Shown: piece by piece, positions 49,647 through 56,961 of the stretch | Layout: every line of letters begins with the position of its first letter | Numbering within the stretch: the stretch's first letter is position 1 | Origin: Planctomycetota bacterium | GTDB lineage: Bacteria > Planctomycetota > Phycisphaerae > Phycisphaerales > UBA1924 | Direction of reading: 5' to 3' | DNA: 64,000 bases | Assembly: GCA_039819165.1 (NCBI GenBank) | Contig: JBCBSM010000001.1 | Location: forward strand, 620,001 to 684,000 | Notes under the pieces: generated by a model | Told to the model about the DNA's origin: nothing | The model's database searches: none | What the model saw: only the letters and a program-made list of their open reading frames with translations | Made by a program: the position numbers and the translations under genes

Positions 49647-50429
49647 TCAGCTGCGTGGAAGGCGAGGTCGTTCGCGACGTGTGAATCGCTCGTCAAGCTC
49701 GCTCACCCGAAACCGTACGGGCGAGTTCTTGGCTGATCTCTCTTGATCGGCCTCAGGCAGCGGATCCGCGGCGTCCCTACACCGGTTGTAGAGCGTGCTG
49801 GGTGAGGCTCCCTCGTAGAACAGCTGGACACGCGTGCGTTCGATAACGTACCGGTCGCACTCGGGAGTTCCGCGCTGCGGCAACTGCTCAGACACCACCT
49901 GAAGCGATCGCTCTGTTGCCGCCTCAAGACCGCCACGCTCGCCGCAAACGATGCAGAGACAGCGGCGGATCTCCTCTACTTGCGCTTCCAAGCCATCAAC
50001 TGCCGCGCGCGTTTGGGTGTAAAGTCCACTTGAGAGGTCGTGATCCATCGGCACGAAACTACTAGCGGCCTGTACGAGTTCAACAAACTCTCGGATTGGT
50101 CCCGGCGGCGGAAGTCGAATTCGAGCGCGATCGGAGACGGGGACTAGCTCTCCGTTCCTGATCGCGCGGTTGACGATCGGACTCGTGAGCACGAGCAGCA
50201 CCCCACTGAATCGAGTGTGCGCATCCGTGACTGACGCTGGCACGTACTGCGCTACCCAACCTGACTCCGAGCGTCTTGCGGTCAGGTCCAGCTGCCTTCG
50301 CAGGATCCTCACCAACTCAACCAGTTGAGCGCCAGGATCAGGCTCCGCGGCGCGCACCTCAATGAGCACCTCGGACCCGAGTTCTATCACACCAGTAGCA
50401 TCCGCCTCTTCATGCTCTACTTGTTGCAT
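49647..50429 (-). CDS. Uncharacterised protein of the mobile element
   Basis: 260 residues, not recognised. The N-terminal third is acidic with V-L-I-E-V-R-A-A-E-P-D-P-G-A-Q-L-V-E-L-V. The middle is V-L-L-V-L-T-S-P-I-V-N-R-A-I-R-N-G-E-L-V, and a central C-L-C-I-V-C-G could bind metal. The C-terminus is charged and ends in an Arg/Pro-rich tail. The codon choice is less GC-biased than in chromosomal neighbours, which fits acquired DNA. ATG at 50429 is the first well-placed start; a 23-residue extension to 50498 is possible. It is divergent from the Rep gene. Confidence 0.6.
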   Translation of the reverse strand: MQQVEHEEADATGVIELGSEVLIEVRAAEPDPGAQLVELVRILRRQLDLTARRSESGWVAQYVPASVTDAHTRFSGVLLVLTSPIVNRAIRNGELVPVSDRARIRLPPPGPIREFVELVQAASSFVPMDHDLSSGLYTQTRAAVDGLEAQVEEIRRCLCIVCGERGGLEAATERSLQVVSEQLPQRGTPECDRYVIERTRVQLFYEGASPSTLYNRCRDAADPLPEADQERSAKNSPVRFRVSELDERFTRRERPRLPRS

Positions 50430-50650
50430 GGTTTCCAACTGTACCAGCGTGGGCAACAGTCGACCGCGGCTGCAGGTTCCCCAAGTGGGCCGGTGCACGG
50501 CGATCGTGCCTGTACGGCTTGGCGGAGGGCTGGCAACTGGACGGGTACGACCTGGAGAATGCCTAGCAGAACGCTCGACAGAACCGAGGCGTGCACCGAG
50601 GCTAAGGCAGGCGTTGCCCCGAAGGGCCTGAGTTCGCTACTGCCGGACGA

Positions 50651-50692
50651 CTGCCTCTCATTCTGCCTCTCAGCCTCCCAATCCGCCTCTCA
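50651..50692 (+). repeat. Iteron-like direct repeats upstream of the Rep gene
   Basis: CTGCCTCTCA occurs at 50651-50660 and 50663-50672 (12-base spacing) and as CCGCCTCTCA at 50683-50692, with a degenerate copy between. They lie 50-90 bases before the HUH Rep start, in a gene-free gap of about 310 bases (50430-50743). Rep-binding iterons or an origin region are plausible; this is inference. Confidence 0.5.
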
Positions 50693-50743
50693 ATCGATGT
50701 CGGGCTCTGGCGGCGGCTTCGACTCTCGGTATCGTCGGTCACC

Positions 50744-51763
50744 ATGATGCCCAAGAACTCGACGAACACCATCCTGACCGACCTACCCCGCGTACCCGCC
50801 GCATCCGTTTTACTTGAATCAGATGACAATGTTGTAACAGACCCGCTCGTCACGATCGGCGCAGAGATCCGACCGCGTCGATGCCGATGCTCGTTCTGCG
50901 CGCATTGCTGTGTCGCGCTCGGGCTTCAGCAACGCAGCCAGTTGCTCACGGCCCTCCCCACCTTCGCGGGGCTGCTGATGCTGACACTGACCGTCGACCC
51001 CACTCTCTTCGAGAGACCGCGCGACGCGTACTTCCACGTTCGCGAGCGAAGGGCCCTAGGCGTCCTCATTCAGGCACTCCATCGGGCTGGCGTACTCCAT
51101 AGCCGGAGGTTCTGGTACGTCGTGGAGTTCCAGAAGTACACGGAAATGCCGCACTACCACGTGCTCGTCGATGCCTCGTTCATCCCGAAGGACTTGCTCG
51201 ATCGCGAGTGGAGCAAGAACAGACCCGCAAGGTGCGGACCCCCTCCGTCTAACCGGCCGGCGTTCGGAATGACGCGCATCTCCCAACGGAGCCTCGGCGA
51301 CCCTGAGCACGCAGCCGCGTATGTCACCAAGTACCTGACCAAGCCAGACTGCATTCCCGGCTGGGTCCTAGACCTGGGAGCAAAGCGCCGGGTCCTGCGC
51401 TTCTCGCACAGTCGAAGGCTGTTTCCCAGGAAGAAGCAGCAACCTCGACGGCTCCGCCGGGCTGCCTCAAAGCGCGGTCAGTCTCGATCCTACAGGCAGC
51501 GAGCGACCGACTGTGGGCAGCAGTCCGTCGCATTCGTGGTCGGCGCGCGTGTAAACGAGTTCGGAGAGCTTGTGCGTGAAGAGCGGAGGTATGCGGGAGC
51601 GGCGTCGCTGACAGCGGATGACCTGTCGAAGCTGGCGGACGGCAAGCCGACGCCCTTGCGCGGTTCTGGCACGGTTTCATCTCTTGCCCAAGACGCGGCG
51701 ACTCGGCTCGGCAAGACGGTATGGATTGACGGACACCCGAGAGGGAGGCCCGAGGATGCCTAG
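50744..51763 (+). CDS. HUH-type rolling-circle replication initiator
   Basis: 339 residues. The metal-binding HUH motif is M-P-H137-Y-H139-V-L-V-D after a strand F-W-Y-V-V-E-F-Q. The catalytic tyrosine region is A-A-Y193-V-T-K-Y197-L-T-K, the pattern of rolling-circle Rep proteins of plasmids and ssDNA phages. An N-terminal Cys cluster (C-R-C-S-F-C-A-H-C-C) may bind zinc. The C-terminal 120 residues are basic. It would nick the element's origin after excision or during transfer. The following excisionase gene overlaps its last eight bases. Start at ATG 50744, an ATGATG doublet without a clear ribosome site. Confidence 0.83.
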   Translation: MMPKNSTNTILTDLPRVPAASVLLESDDNVVTDPLVTIGAEIRPRRCRCSFCAHCCVALGLQQRSQLLTALPTFAGLLMLTLTVDPTLFERPRDAYFHVRERRALGVLIQALHRAGVLHSRRFWYVVEFQKYTEMPHYHVLVDASFIPKDLLDREWSKNRPARCGPPPSNRPAFGMTRISQRSLGDPEHAAAYVTKYLTKPDCIPGWVLDLGAKRRVLRFSHSRRLFPRKKQQPRRLRRAASKRGQSRSYRQRATDCGQQSVAFVVGARVNEFGELVREERRYAGAASLTADDLSKLADGKPTPLRGSGTVSSLAQDAATRLGKTVWIDGHPRGRPEDA

Positions 51764-51947
51764 GCAGGAGTCTCTGTTCATCTCGCCCAAGGAACTGGCG
51801 CACCGCTGGCAGGTCTCACGCTCAAGCGTGGATCGCATCGCCCAACGGAACAGGCTCAAGCGATACTGCCTGGGCACAAACCGAGGCGGCACGGTGCGAT
51901 ACTTGCGAAAGGAGGTGGAACGACTGGAGCAACATCACCAAGCATGA
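51756..51947 (+). CDS. Excisionase-type helix-turn-helix protein
   Basis: 63 residues: L-F-I-S-P-K-E-L-A-H-R-W-Q-V-S-R-S-S-V-D-R followed by a short wing R-Y-L-R-K-E-V-E-R-L-E. This is the MerR-like/AlpA helix-turn-helix of excisionases and small phage regulators. ATG at 51756 lies behind GAGG and overlaps the Rep stop, so the two are co-translated. It probably directs the tyrosine recombinase at 60.1-61.3 kb toward excision. Confidence 0.82.
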   Translation: MPRQESLFISPKELAHRWQVSRSSVDRIAQRNRLKRYCLGTNRGGTVRYLRKEVERLEQHHQA

Positions 51948-51999
51948 CAACTGCTTAAACTCAGCCGCCCCGGAGATGCGAGTCCGCCGGGGCCTTGTG

Positions 52000-52815
52000 T
52001 CATTGGGCCTCATCCCTACCGCGGGTCCCCCGACACTTTGGATACGTCGAGCACCCAAAGACTGCCTGCCCCGCGTTCAGACCGCGCTTCGCCACGCGGC
52101 GGACCATGGGCGCGCCGCAGTTGGGGCACCGCGGGGTGTCCATCGCCATTGCTGTTGCCTCCGATGGTTCGGTTGGCGTGCCGGGCTCAGTTTGCACGCC
52201 CTGCAGCATCCGCAGCAGTTCCTCGCCGTCGATCAGCCGGATCGGGTTGCTTGCCGCGAAGCGCCTCGCGTCGGCGGTGAAGCCCGAGGAGGAGACCACG
52301 ATGCCCTCGGCCGTGCCCTCGCTGGTCACCACGCCGAGTAGCTCGCGGACCGTTGGAACGCCGACGTTCTTGGTTGTCCACCGCTTGCACTGCACGAGCG
52401 TTGCCTTGCCGTCTCTGTTCAGCCACACGTCCACCCCGCCATCGGGTGCGCCGTCGCCGCGGCGTTGTGCTTCGTAGCCCTGGCGGCGGAACGCCTCGGA
52501 CAGCAACGCCTCGAACCGCTCTGGCGTGAGCGCGCGGACGTCGTCGATGGTGCGGATGGCGTTGAGCCGCCGCGACTCGCCGCGCCGCTGGAAGCGTGCG
52601 GCGAACCATGTCGCGAAGATGAGCGCGGCAAAGCACGCGCCGCCGACTTGACCGAGGCGGACGAAGTTCTGCTGGTGTGGCAGGGCCGCCTCAAGCACGA
52701 GCGGCACGGCAACGCCCAGGCTGAGGTAGACCAGGAGGGCGAACGCCGGCCCGAGCCACGCGGGGCCGTCGCGGAGGGTGTCGAGGAGGGGGAACGACTG
52801 GGTTGGCTTCGCCAT
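52000..52815 (-). CDS. Membrane-anchored Mrr-type restriction endonuclease with C4 zinc finger
   Basis: 271 residues. Two hydrophobic helices (~19-42 and 55-73) are followed by a PD-(D/E)xK Mrr-cat domain: L-T-P-E-R-F-E-A-L-L-S-E-A-F-R-R-Q-G-Y, then G-G-V-D129-V and L-V-Q142-C-K144-R-W, giving the D...QxK catalytic triad. The end has C-P-N-C-G-A-P-M-V-R-R and F-G-C-S-T-Y-P-K-C, a topoisomerase-type C4 zinc finger that binds DNA. Mrr relatives cut modified DNA (type IV). Start at ATG 52815 chosen at the hydrophobic domain; GTG 52860 is possible. It is last in the minus-strand defence operon, 53 bases after hsdM. Confidence 0.88.
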   Translation of the reverse strand: MAKPTQSFPLLDTLRDGPAWLGPAFALLVYLSLGVAVPLVLEAALPHQQNFVRLGQVGGACFAALIFATWFAARFQRRGESRRLNAIRTIDDVRALTPERFEALLSEAFRRQGYEAQRRGDGAPDGGVDVWLNRDGKATLVQCKRWTTKNVGVPTVRELLGVVTSEGTAEGIVVSSSGFTADARRFAASNPIRLIDGEELLRMLQGVQTEPGTPTEPSEATAMAMDTPRCPNCGAPMVRRVAKRGLNAGQAVFGCSTYPKCRGTRGRDEAQ

Positions 52816-52868
52816 GATCGATCTTGGTGTTGTAGGTTGGCACGCCTTCCGCGATGACACCTTTGAAG

Positions 52869-54488
52869 CTAGTGCAACGGATCGAGCCCAAGCTCCTTCA
52901 AGAACCCGTTGTGCCGCCCCTTCGCGTCCTTGATCTGTTTGTGGATCTCCGTCAACTCCGCGTGCACTTCCGCGAGATCGATCTCTTCCTCTGGCTCGGC
53001 CGTGCTGACGTAGCGGGAGATGTTGAGGTTGAAGTCGTTCTCTTCGATCTCGCTCATGGGGACGCGGCGGGCGTAGCGATCCTCTTCCCCGCGATGCTGG
53101 TACCTGTCGACGATCTTCTGAACGTGCTCGTCGCTCAGGAAGTTCTGCCGCTTGCCCTTGTCAAAGTGCTTCTCGGCATTGATGAACAGCACGTCGTCCT
53201 CGCGCTTGCACTTCTTGAGCACGAGGATGCACACCGGGATGCCCGTCGAATAGAACAGGTTCGCGGGCAGGCCGATGACCGTGTCGATGTGGCCGTCTTC
53301 GAGCAGCTTCTGGCGGATCCTCGCCTCGGCCGCGCCGCGGAAGAGCACGCCGTGGGGCAGGATGATGGCCATCACGCCGTCGTCCTTGAGGTAGTGCAGC
53401 CCGTGGAGCAGGAAGGCGAAGTCGGCGGCGCTCTTGGGGGCCACGCCGTGGTCCTTGAAGCGGGCGTCCTCGCCCGCGTCATCGCCGGGCTTCCAGCGAT
53501 AGCTGAAGGGCGGGTTGGCAACTATGGCGTCGAACTTTGGGCGCTTGGCGGGGTTGGGGTCGGTCAGCAGGTCCCAGTCGTTCTCGAGCGTGTCGCCGTG
53601 GTGGATATGGAACTCGCTGTCCTTGACCCCGTGCAGCAGCATGTTCATGCGGGCGAGGTTATACGTGGTGACGTTCTTCTCCTGGCCGTAGGTCATGCCG
53701 ACGGCTCCGCCGGCTTCCACGATGTGCCGGCGCACGTTCAGCAGCAGCGAGCCCGAACCGCACGCGAAGTCGTAGACGGCCCCGAGTTTGGAGCGAGGGC
53801 CCGTCCTGGGGTCCTGTCCATCGAGCGTGACGATCGAGGAGAGGATCGAGCTGATGCGCTGGGGCGTGTAGAACTCGCCGGCCTTCTTGCCGCTGCCGGC
53901 GGCGAACTCGCCGATGAGGTATTCGTAGGCGTCGCCGAGCGTGTCGGCGCTCGCATCGAACTCGGCCAGCTTGTCGGCGATGCGGCCGACGATGGTGCAC
54001 AGCTTCTCGTTGCGCTGGGCGTAGGTCTTGCCGAGCTTCTCCGAGCCCAGATTGATCTCGCTGAATAGCCCGCCGAAGGTGCTCTGGAAGGAATCGTTCT
54101 CGATATGGCTGAAGCCCTTATCGAGTGTCTTGAGCAGGTCGCCTGACTGCGTGCGGGCGAGGTGCGCGATGTGCGTCCAGAGGTACGGAGGCTCGATGAC
54201 GTAGTGGGCCTTCCTGCGCATCTGCGCCTCGAACGCGTCCACGTCGCCGGGGTTCTCCTCGTACCACGCGCCCAGGGGCGTGCGGCCGCCGTTGCCCACC
54301 GCGTCGGGGTCGGGGTAGTCCTTGCCGAGCTCACGCTGGGCGGCCTGCTCGTAGTTGTCCGAGAGGTAGCGAAGGAACAGCAGGGCGAGCATGTAGTCGC
54401 GGAAGTCGTCCGCGTTCATGGCGCCGCGGAGGTCGTCGGCGATGTTCCAGAGGAGCTTGCCGAGTTCTGCTTGGTCGCTCTTGGTCAT
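52869..54488 (-). CDS. hsdM: Type I restriction-modification system DNA methyltransferase subunit HsdM
   Basis: 539 residues. SAM-dependent N6-adenine methyltransferase of a type I complex. The N-terminal helical domain (L-W-N-I-A-D-D-L-R-G-A-M) contacts HsdS. The SAM motif D-F-A-C-G-S-G-S-L-L is near residue 240 and the catalytic N-P-P-F near 322. It methylates the host's recognition sites and, with HsdS and HsdR, forms the restriction enzyme. It overlaps the upstream PrrC-like gene by four bases (ATGA), so stoichiometry is coupled. Confidence 0.96.
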   Translation of the reverse strand: MTKSDQAELGKLLWNIADDLRGAMNADDFRDYMLALLFLRYLSDNYEQAAQRELGKDYPDPDAVGNGGRTPLGAWYEENPGDVDAFEAQMRRKAHYVIEPPYLWTHIAHLARTQSGDLLKTLDKGFSHIENDSFQSTFGGLFSEINLGSEKLGKTYAQRNEKLCTIVGRIADKLAEFDASADTLGDAYEYLIGEFAAGSGKKAGEFYTPQRISSILSSIVTLDGQDPRTGPRSKLGAVYDFACGSGSLLLNVRRHIVEAGGAVGMTYGQEKNVTTYNLARMNMLLHGVKDSEFHIHHGDTLENDWDLLTDPNPAKRPKFDAIVANPPFSYRWKPGDDAGEDARFKDHGVAPKSAADFAFLLHGLHYLKDDGVMAIILPHGVLFRGAAEARIRQKLLEDGHIDTVIGLPANLFYSTGIPVCILVLKKCKREDDVLFINAEKHFDKGKRQNFLSDEHVQKIVDRYQHRGEEDRYARRVPMSEIEENDFNLNISRYVSTAEPEEEIDLAEVHAELTEIHKQIKDAKGRHNGFLKELGLDPLH

Positions 54489-55687
54489 GTTGTGGGGTCG
54501 CCCTCTGGTATGGCCTCTTCAGGGAACAGGTCGGCATTGAACGGGTAGCGCTCCAGGAAGTCACGGACGATCTTGCGGAAGTACCAGCGGGTCTCCTCGC
54601 CCATCTCCGCAGGCTCAAAGAGCGAGTACTTGCCGTGGCTCAGGAGATCGACGAATCGCTGGTGGAGGATGCCGTCCGCATCGTCCTCGTTTTGCTTGAT
54701 ACACCTGCCGAAGTGGGCGTAGCCGTGGAAAAGCGCAGTTTTTTCCAAGACCGTCCGAAGCATGTTGAAGTGATAGGTGTGGATTATGCCGCCGCGGGCG
54801 ACCTTGTCCAGTTCGACCAGCGCTGCCACATGGTGGAAGCTGGGTGTGTCCCCTTTCTGCTCGGTCAGACGGTACTGCTCTGTCCCTCGGTCACGGGTAA
54901 GCGTGTACTGGGGTGAACGGTTGAAGTGGTTCTTGAGCTCGTAGTGCAACACATTGAAGAACAACTGCTGGTGGGTCGAGATCACGGTACCGACGCCGAC
55001 GGTGTCGGCGTCCCGATAGATCTGTACCAGATGGTTGGCGACCACGATCGCATTGTGCTCGTCGAGCGAAGACACCGGGTCGTCGATGTAGACGTACCTT
55101 ACCCAGTCATACGCCTGATCACCGTCGAGCGCGAGCTGAACAGTGGCGAGAAAGAAGCACCAGACGAACACGTTCTCCTCACCGCGCGACGGCTTCAACG
55201 GTATCGGGTTGCCATCGGCGTCACGGTCACGGAAGAATAGAACGCAAGGTGCTTTTGGATACTTGTGCCTATCTTCGTCTGGAACTAGCGTCCACTCTTC
55301 GCGATCCTCATACTGAATGTAAATGCGTAGATCGGTGTAGCGCTCCAGCAACAGTTCGATACGGCTCTCCATCTCTAGCTCGCGCAATCCTTCAAAAAAC
55401 GTTGAGGCCGCGTTCAACTGCAGGAAGCGATCTGCGTCTCGCTCGAGGTCGTTGAACCATGTAAACAGGTCTTCTGTGAACGCATTGAAGTACAAGGTGT
55501 CGCGAGCCGTCGTTGTGCCTTCGTCGTCCACCTGCTTGCCAAGATCTCGGAATGCGCCGGAGAGGCGGGTCTTGCCCGTGCCGTTGTATGCGAAAAGCAG
55601 CACGAACTTCTTCCGGCTGTCCGGATCTGGGTCGAGCTTGCCCCTTACGTACTTGGCCAGTTCGGACAATCCGCTGAATGAACTCAC
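54485..55687 (-). CDS. PrrC-like ATPase, candidate anticodon nuclease
   Basis: 400 residues inside a type I restriction operon; E. coli PrrC has 396 and sits in the EcoprrI operon. The ATPase part has Walker A Y-N-G-T-G-K39-T and the signature/Walker B Y-I-D-D-P-V-S-S-L-D (200-209) of the PrrC/RloC/AAA_13 group. The C-terminal ~100 residues carry R311-T-V-L-E315 and H351 in L-L-S-H-G. PrrC's nuclease triad is R320, E324, H356; the Arg-Glu spacing is identical and Glu-His differs by four. PrrC is kept silent by the restriction enzyme and cuts tRNA-Lys when a phage disables restriction. The family call is strong for the ATPase, inferred for the nuclease. Confidence 0.72.
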   Translation of the reverse strand: MSSFSGLSELAKYVRGKLDPDPDSRKKFVLLFAYNGTGKTRLSGAFRDLGKQVDDEGTTTARDTLYFNAFTEDLFTWFNDLERDADRFLQLNAASTFFEGLRELEMESRIELLLERYTDLRIYIQYEDREEWTLVPDEDRHKYPKAPCVLFFRDRDADGNPIPLKPSRGEENVFVWCFFLATVQLALDGDQAYDWVRYVYIDDPVSSLDEHNAIVVANHLVQIYRDADTVGVGTVISTHQQLFFNVLHYELKNHFNRSPQYTLTRDRGTEQYRLTEQKGDTPSFHHVAALVELDKVARGGIIHTYHFNMLRTVLEKTALFHGYAHFGRCIKQNEDDADGILHQRFVDLLSHGKYSLFEPAEMGEETRWYFRKIVRDFLERYPFNADLFPEEAIPEGDPTT

Positions 55688-56961
55688 TGCGAACTACCTT
55701 GTTGAGCCCGGCGCGAGGACGGAAAGAGCTGCTGCATCAGGGCGTGTTTGTGTTGACGGAGGGCAGCAAGCTTTCCAGCCTGTGAGGTCAGGTGGGCATC
55801 GAGTGCGGCGAGGCAATCGGCGATTTGCTGTTGTTCGGCAGGTTCGGGCTTCGACAGCTCTAGCCTCTTGATCTTGTCAGTGTCCAGACGCCCGGTACCA
55901 TGTCCGGCAATGTCAACAAGTGATCGGAGACTCGGCTTGTTGGCAATCAGCAGGTAAATGAGGAAGTCGCTGCGCGTACCCTTACGGGGAGAAAGGGCCT
56001 TGAGATCTTGGTTGAAGGTCATCGGCCGCTGCAACAGGCAGATCGGCACATCCTTCATTAGGGTCATGCCGCGAGTGAGCATAAGCAGTGTGCCAGCGGG
56101 TACAAGTCTTGCGCCTTCATCCACGGCGAGCTGCGCGATGTGACTCTTGCTGTCATCCAACAGTACGGTCTTCATGTCTTTTGCGGAGACCCACGGGATG
56201 GACCCACCCCAGTAGTGCGGATTGCTCTTTGAAGGTGTTCCGCCTGACTTGATGCTCGCGAGCTTGTCTATTGGCGTGGGCTTCCAATCTGCCGCGTTCC
56301 GAAACTCCGGAAACCGAAGCCGCGGCCGGGTCTCGCCGGGGCGGGGGAAGAGTTGCTGCATGAGGCCTGCCTTGTGCAGCCGCAGCGCCTCCAGCGCACG
56401 CTCCTCGGCCGCGATCCAATCGCCCAGCGACCCCAGGCACGCCGCGATCTTGCGCTGCTCCTCTGGTGATGTCGTGTAGAGCCGAATCTTCGCGAATCGG
56501 TCATACTTGAGATTGAGTGTGTCCTTCACCAGGCCCTGCGAAAAGCGACGAAACTGCTCAATCGCTACGGCTGTCTTGAAGTAGTGCGCGAAGAAATCGC
56601 TGTCTTGCCCCTGCCTCGGCGTGCACACGGTGTAGGCTGGGCTAATCAGACCTTCTTCATGAGCAAGAGCACTCCGGCCTTCCCACATCCGCATGGTGTT
56701 GTATGCGATATCGCCGGGACAGACTCGCGCGTAGCGAGACTTGTCGGCGTTTGAATTGTCCCTTCTACCGGAGTCTTCTTGTCGAATTAGCCCTTCGGCA
56801 TCGGTGAGCGACAATAGCGGCAGGCCATCGCCTCCAGTGTCCGTTCTCTCCAAGAAAAGACGGCCGAGATGTCTCGAATCCCACGGCGGATCGTCCCGAA
56901 ACTCCGGGAACCGCAATTGCGGCGTCAGCTTGGCTGGATGCTTGTTGCTCACTGCTCCCAC
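55684..56961 (-). CDS. hsdS: Type I restriction-modification specificity subunit HsdS
   Basis: 425 residues with the two-repeat HsdS plan. Each half starts L-R-F-P-E-F-R, contains a target-recognition domain (~15-160 and ~220-375) and ends in a long conserved helix (E-E-Q-R-K-I-A-A-C-L-G-S-L-G-D and A-E-Q-Q-Q-I-A-D-C-L-A-A-L-D) followed by H-K-x-x-L-M-Q-Q-L-F-P. The two recognition domains differ, so the target is bipartite and not symmetric. It determines the DNA sequence recognised by the complex. It overlaps hsdR by 13 bases and the PrrC-like gene by four. Confidence 0.95.
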   Translation of the reverse strand: MGAVSNKHPAKLTPQLRFPEFRDDPPWDSRHLGRLFLERTDTGGDGLPLLSLTDAEGLIRQEDSGRRDNSNADKSRYARVCPGDIAYNTMRMWEGRSALAHEEGLISPAYTVCTPRQGQDSDFFAHYFKTAVAIEQFRRFSQGLVKDTLNLKYDRFAKIRLYTTSPEEQRKIAACLGSLGDWIAAEERALEALRLHKAGLMQQLFPRPGETRPRLRFPEFRNAADWKPTPIDKLASIKSGGTPSKSNPHYWGGSIPWVSAKDMKTVLLDDSKSHIAQLAVDEGARLVPAGTLLMLTRGMTLMKDVPICLLQRPMTFNQDLKALSPRKGTRSDFLIYLLIANKPSLRSLVDIAGHGTGRLDTDKIKRLELSKPEPAEQQQIADCLAALDAHLTSQAGKLAALRQHKHALMQQLFPSSRRAQQGSSQ

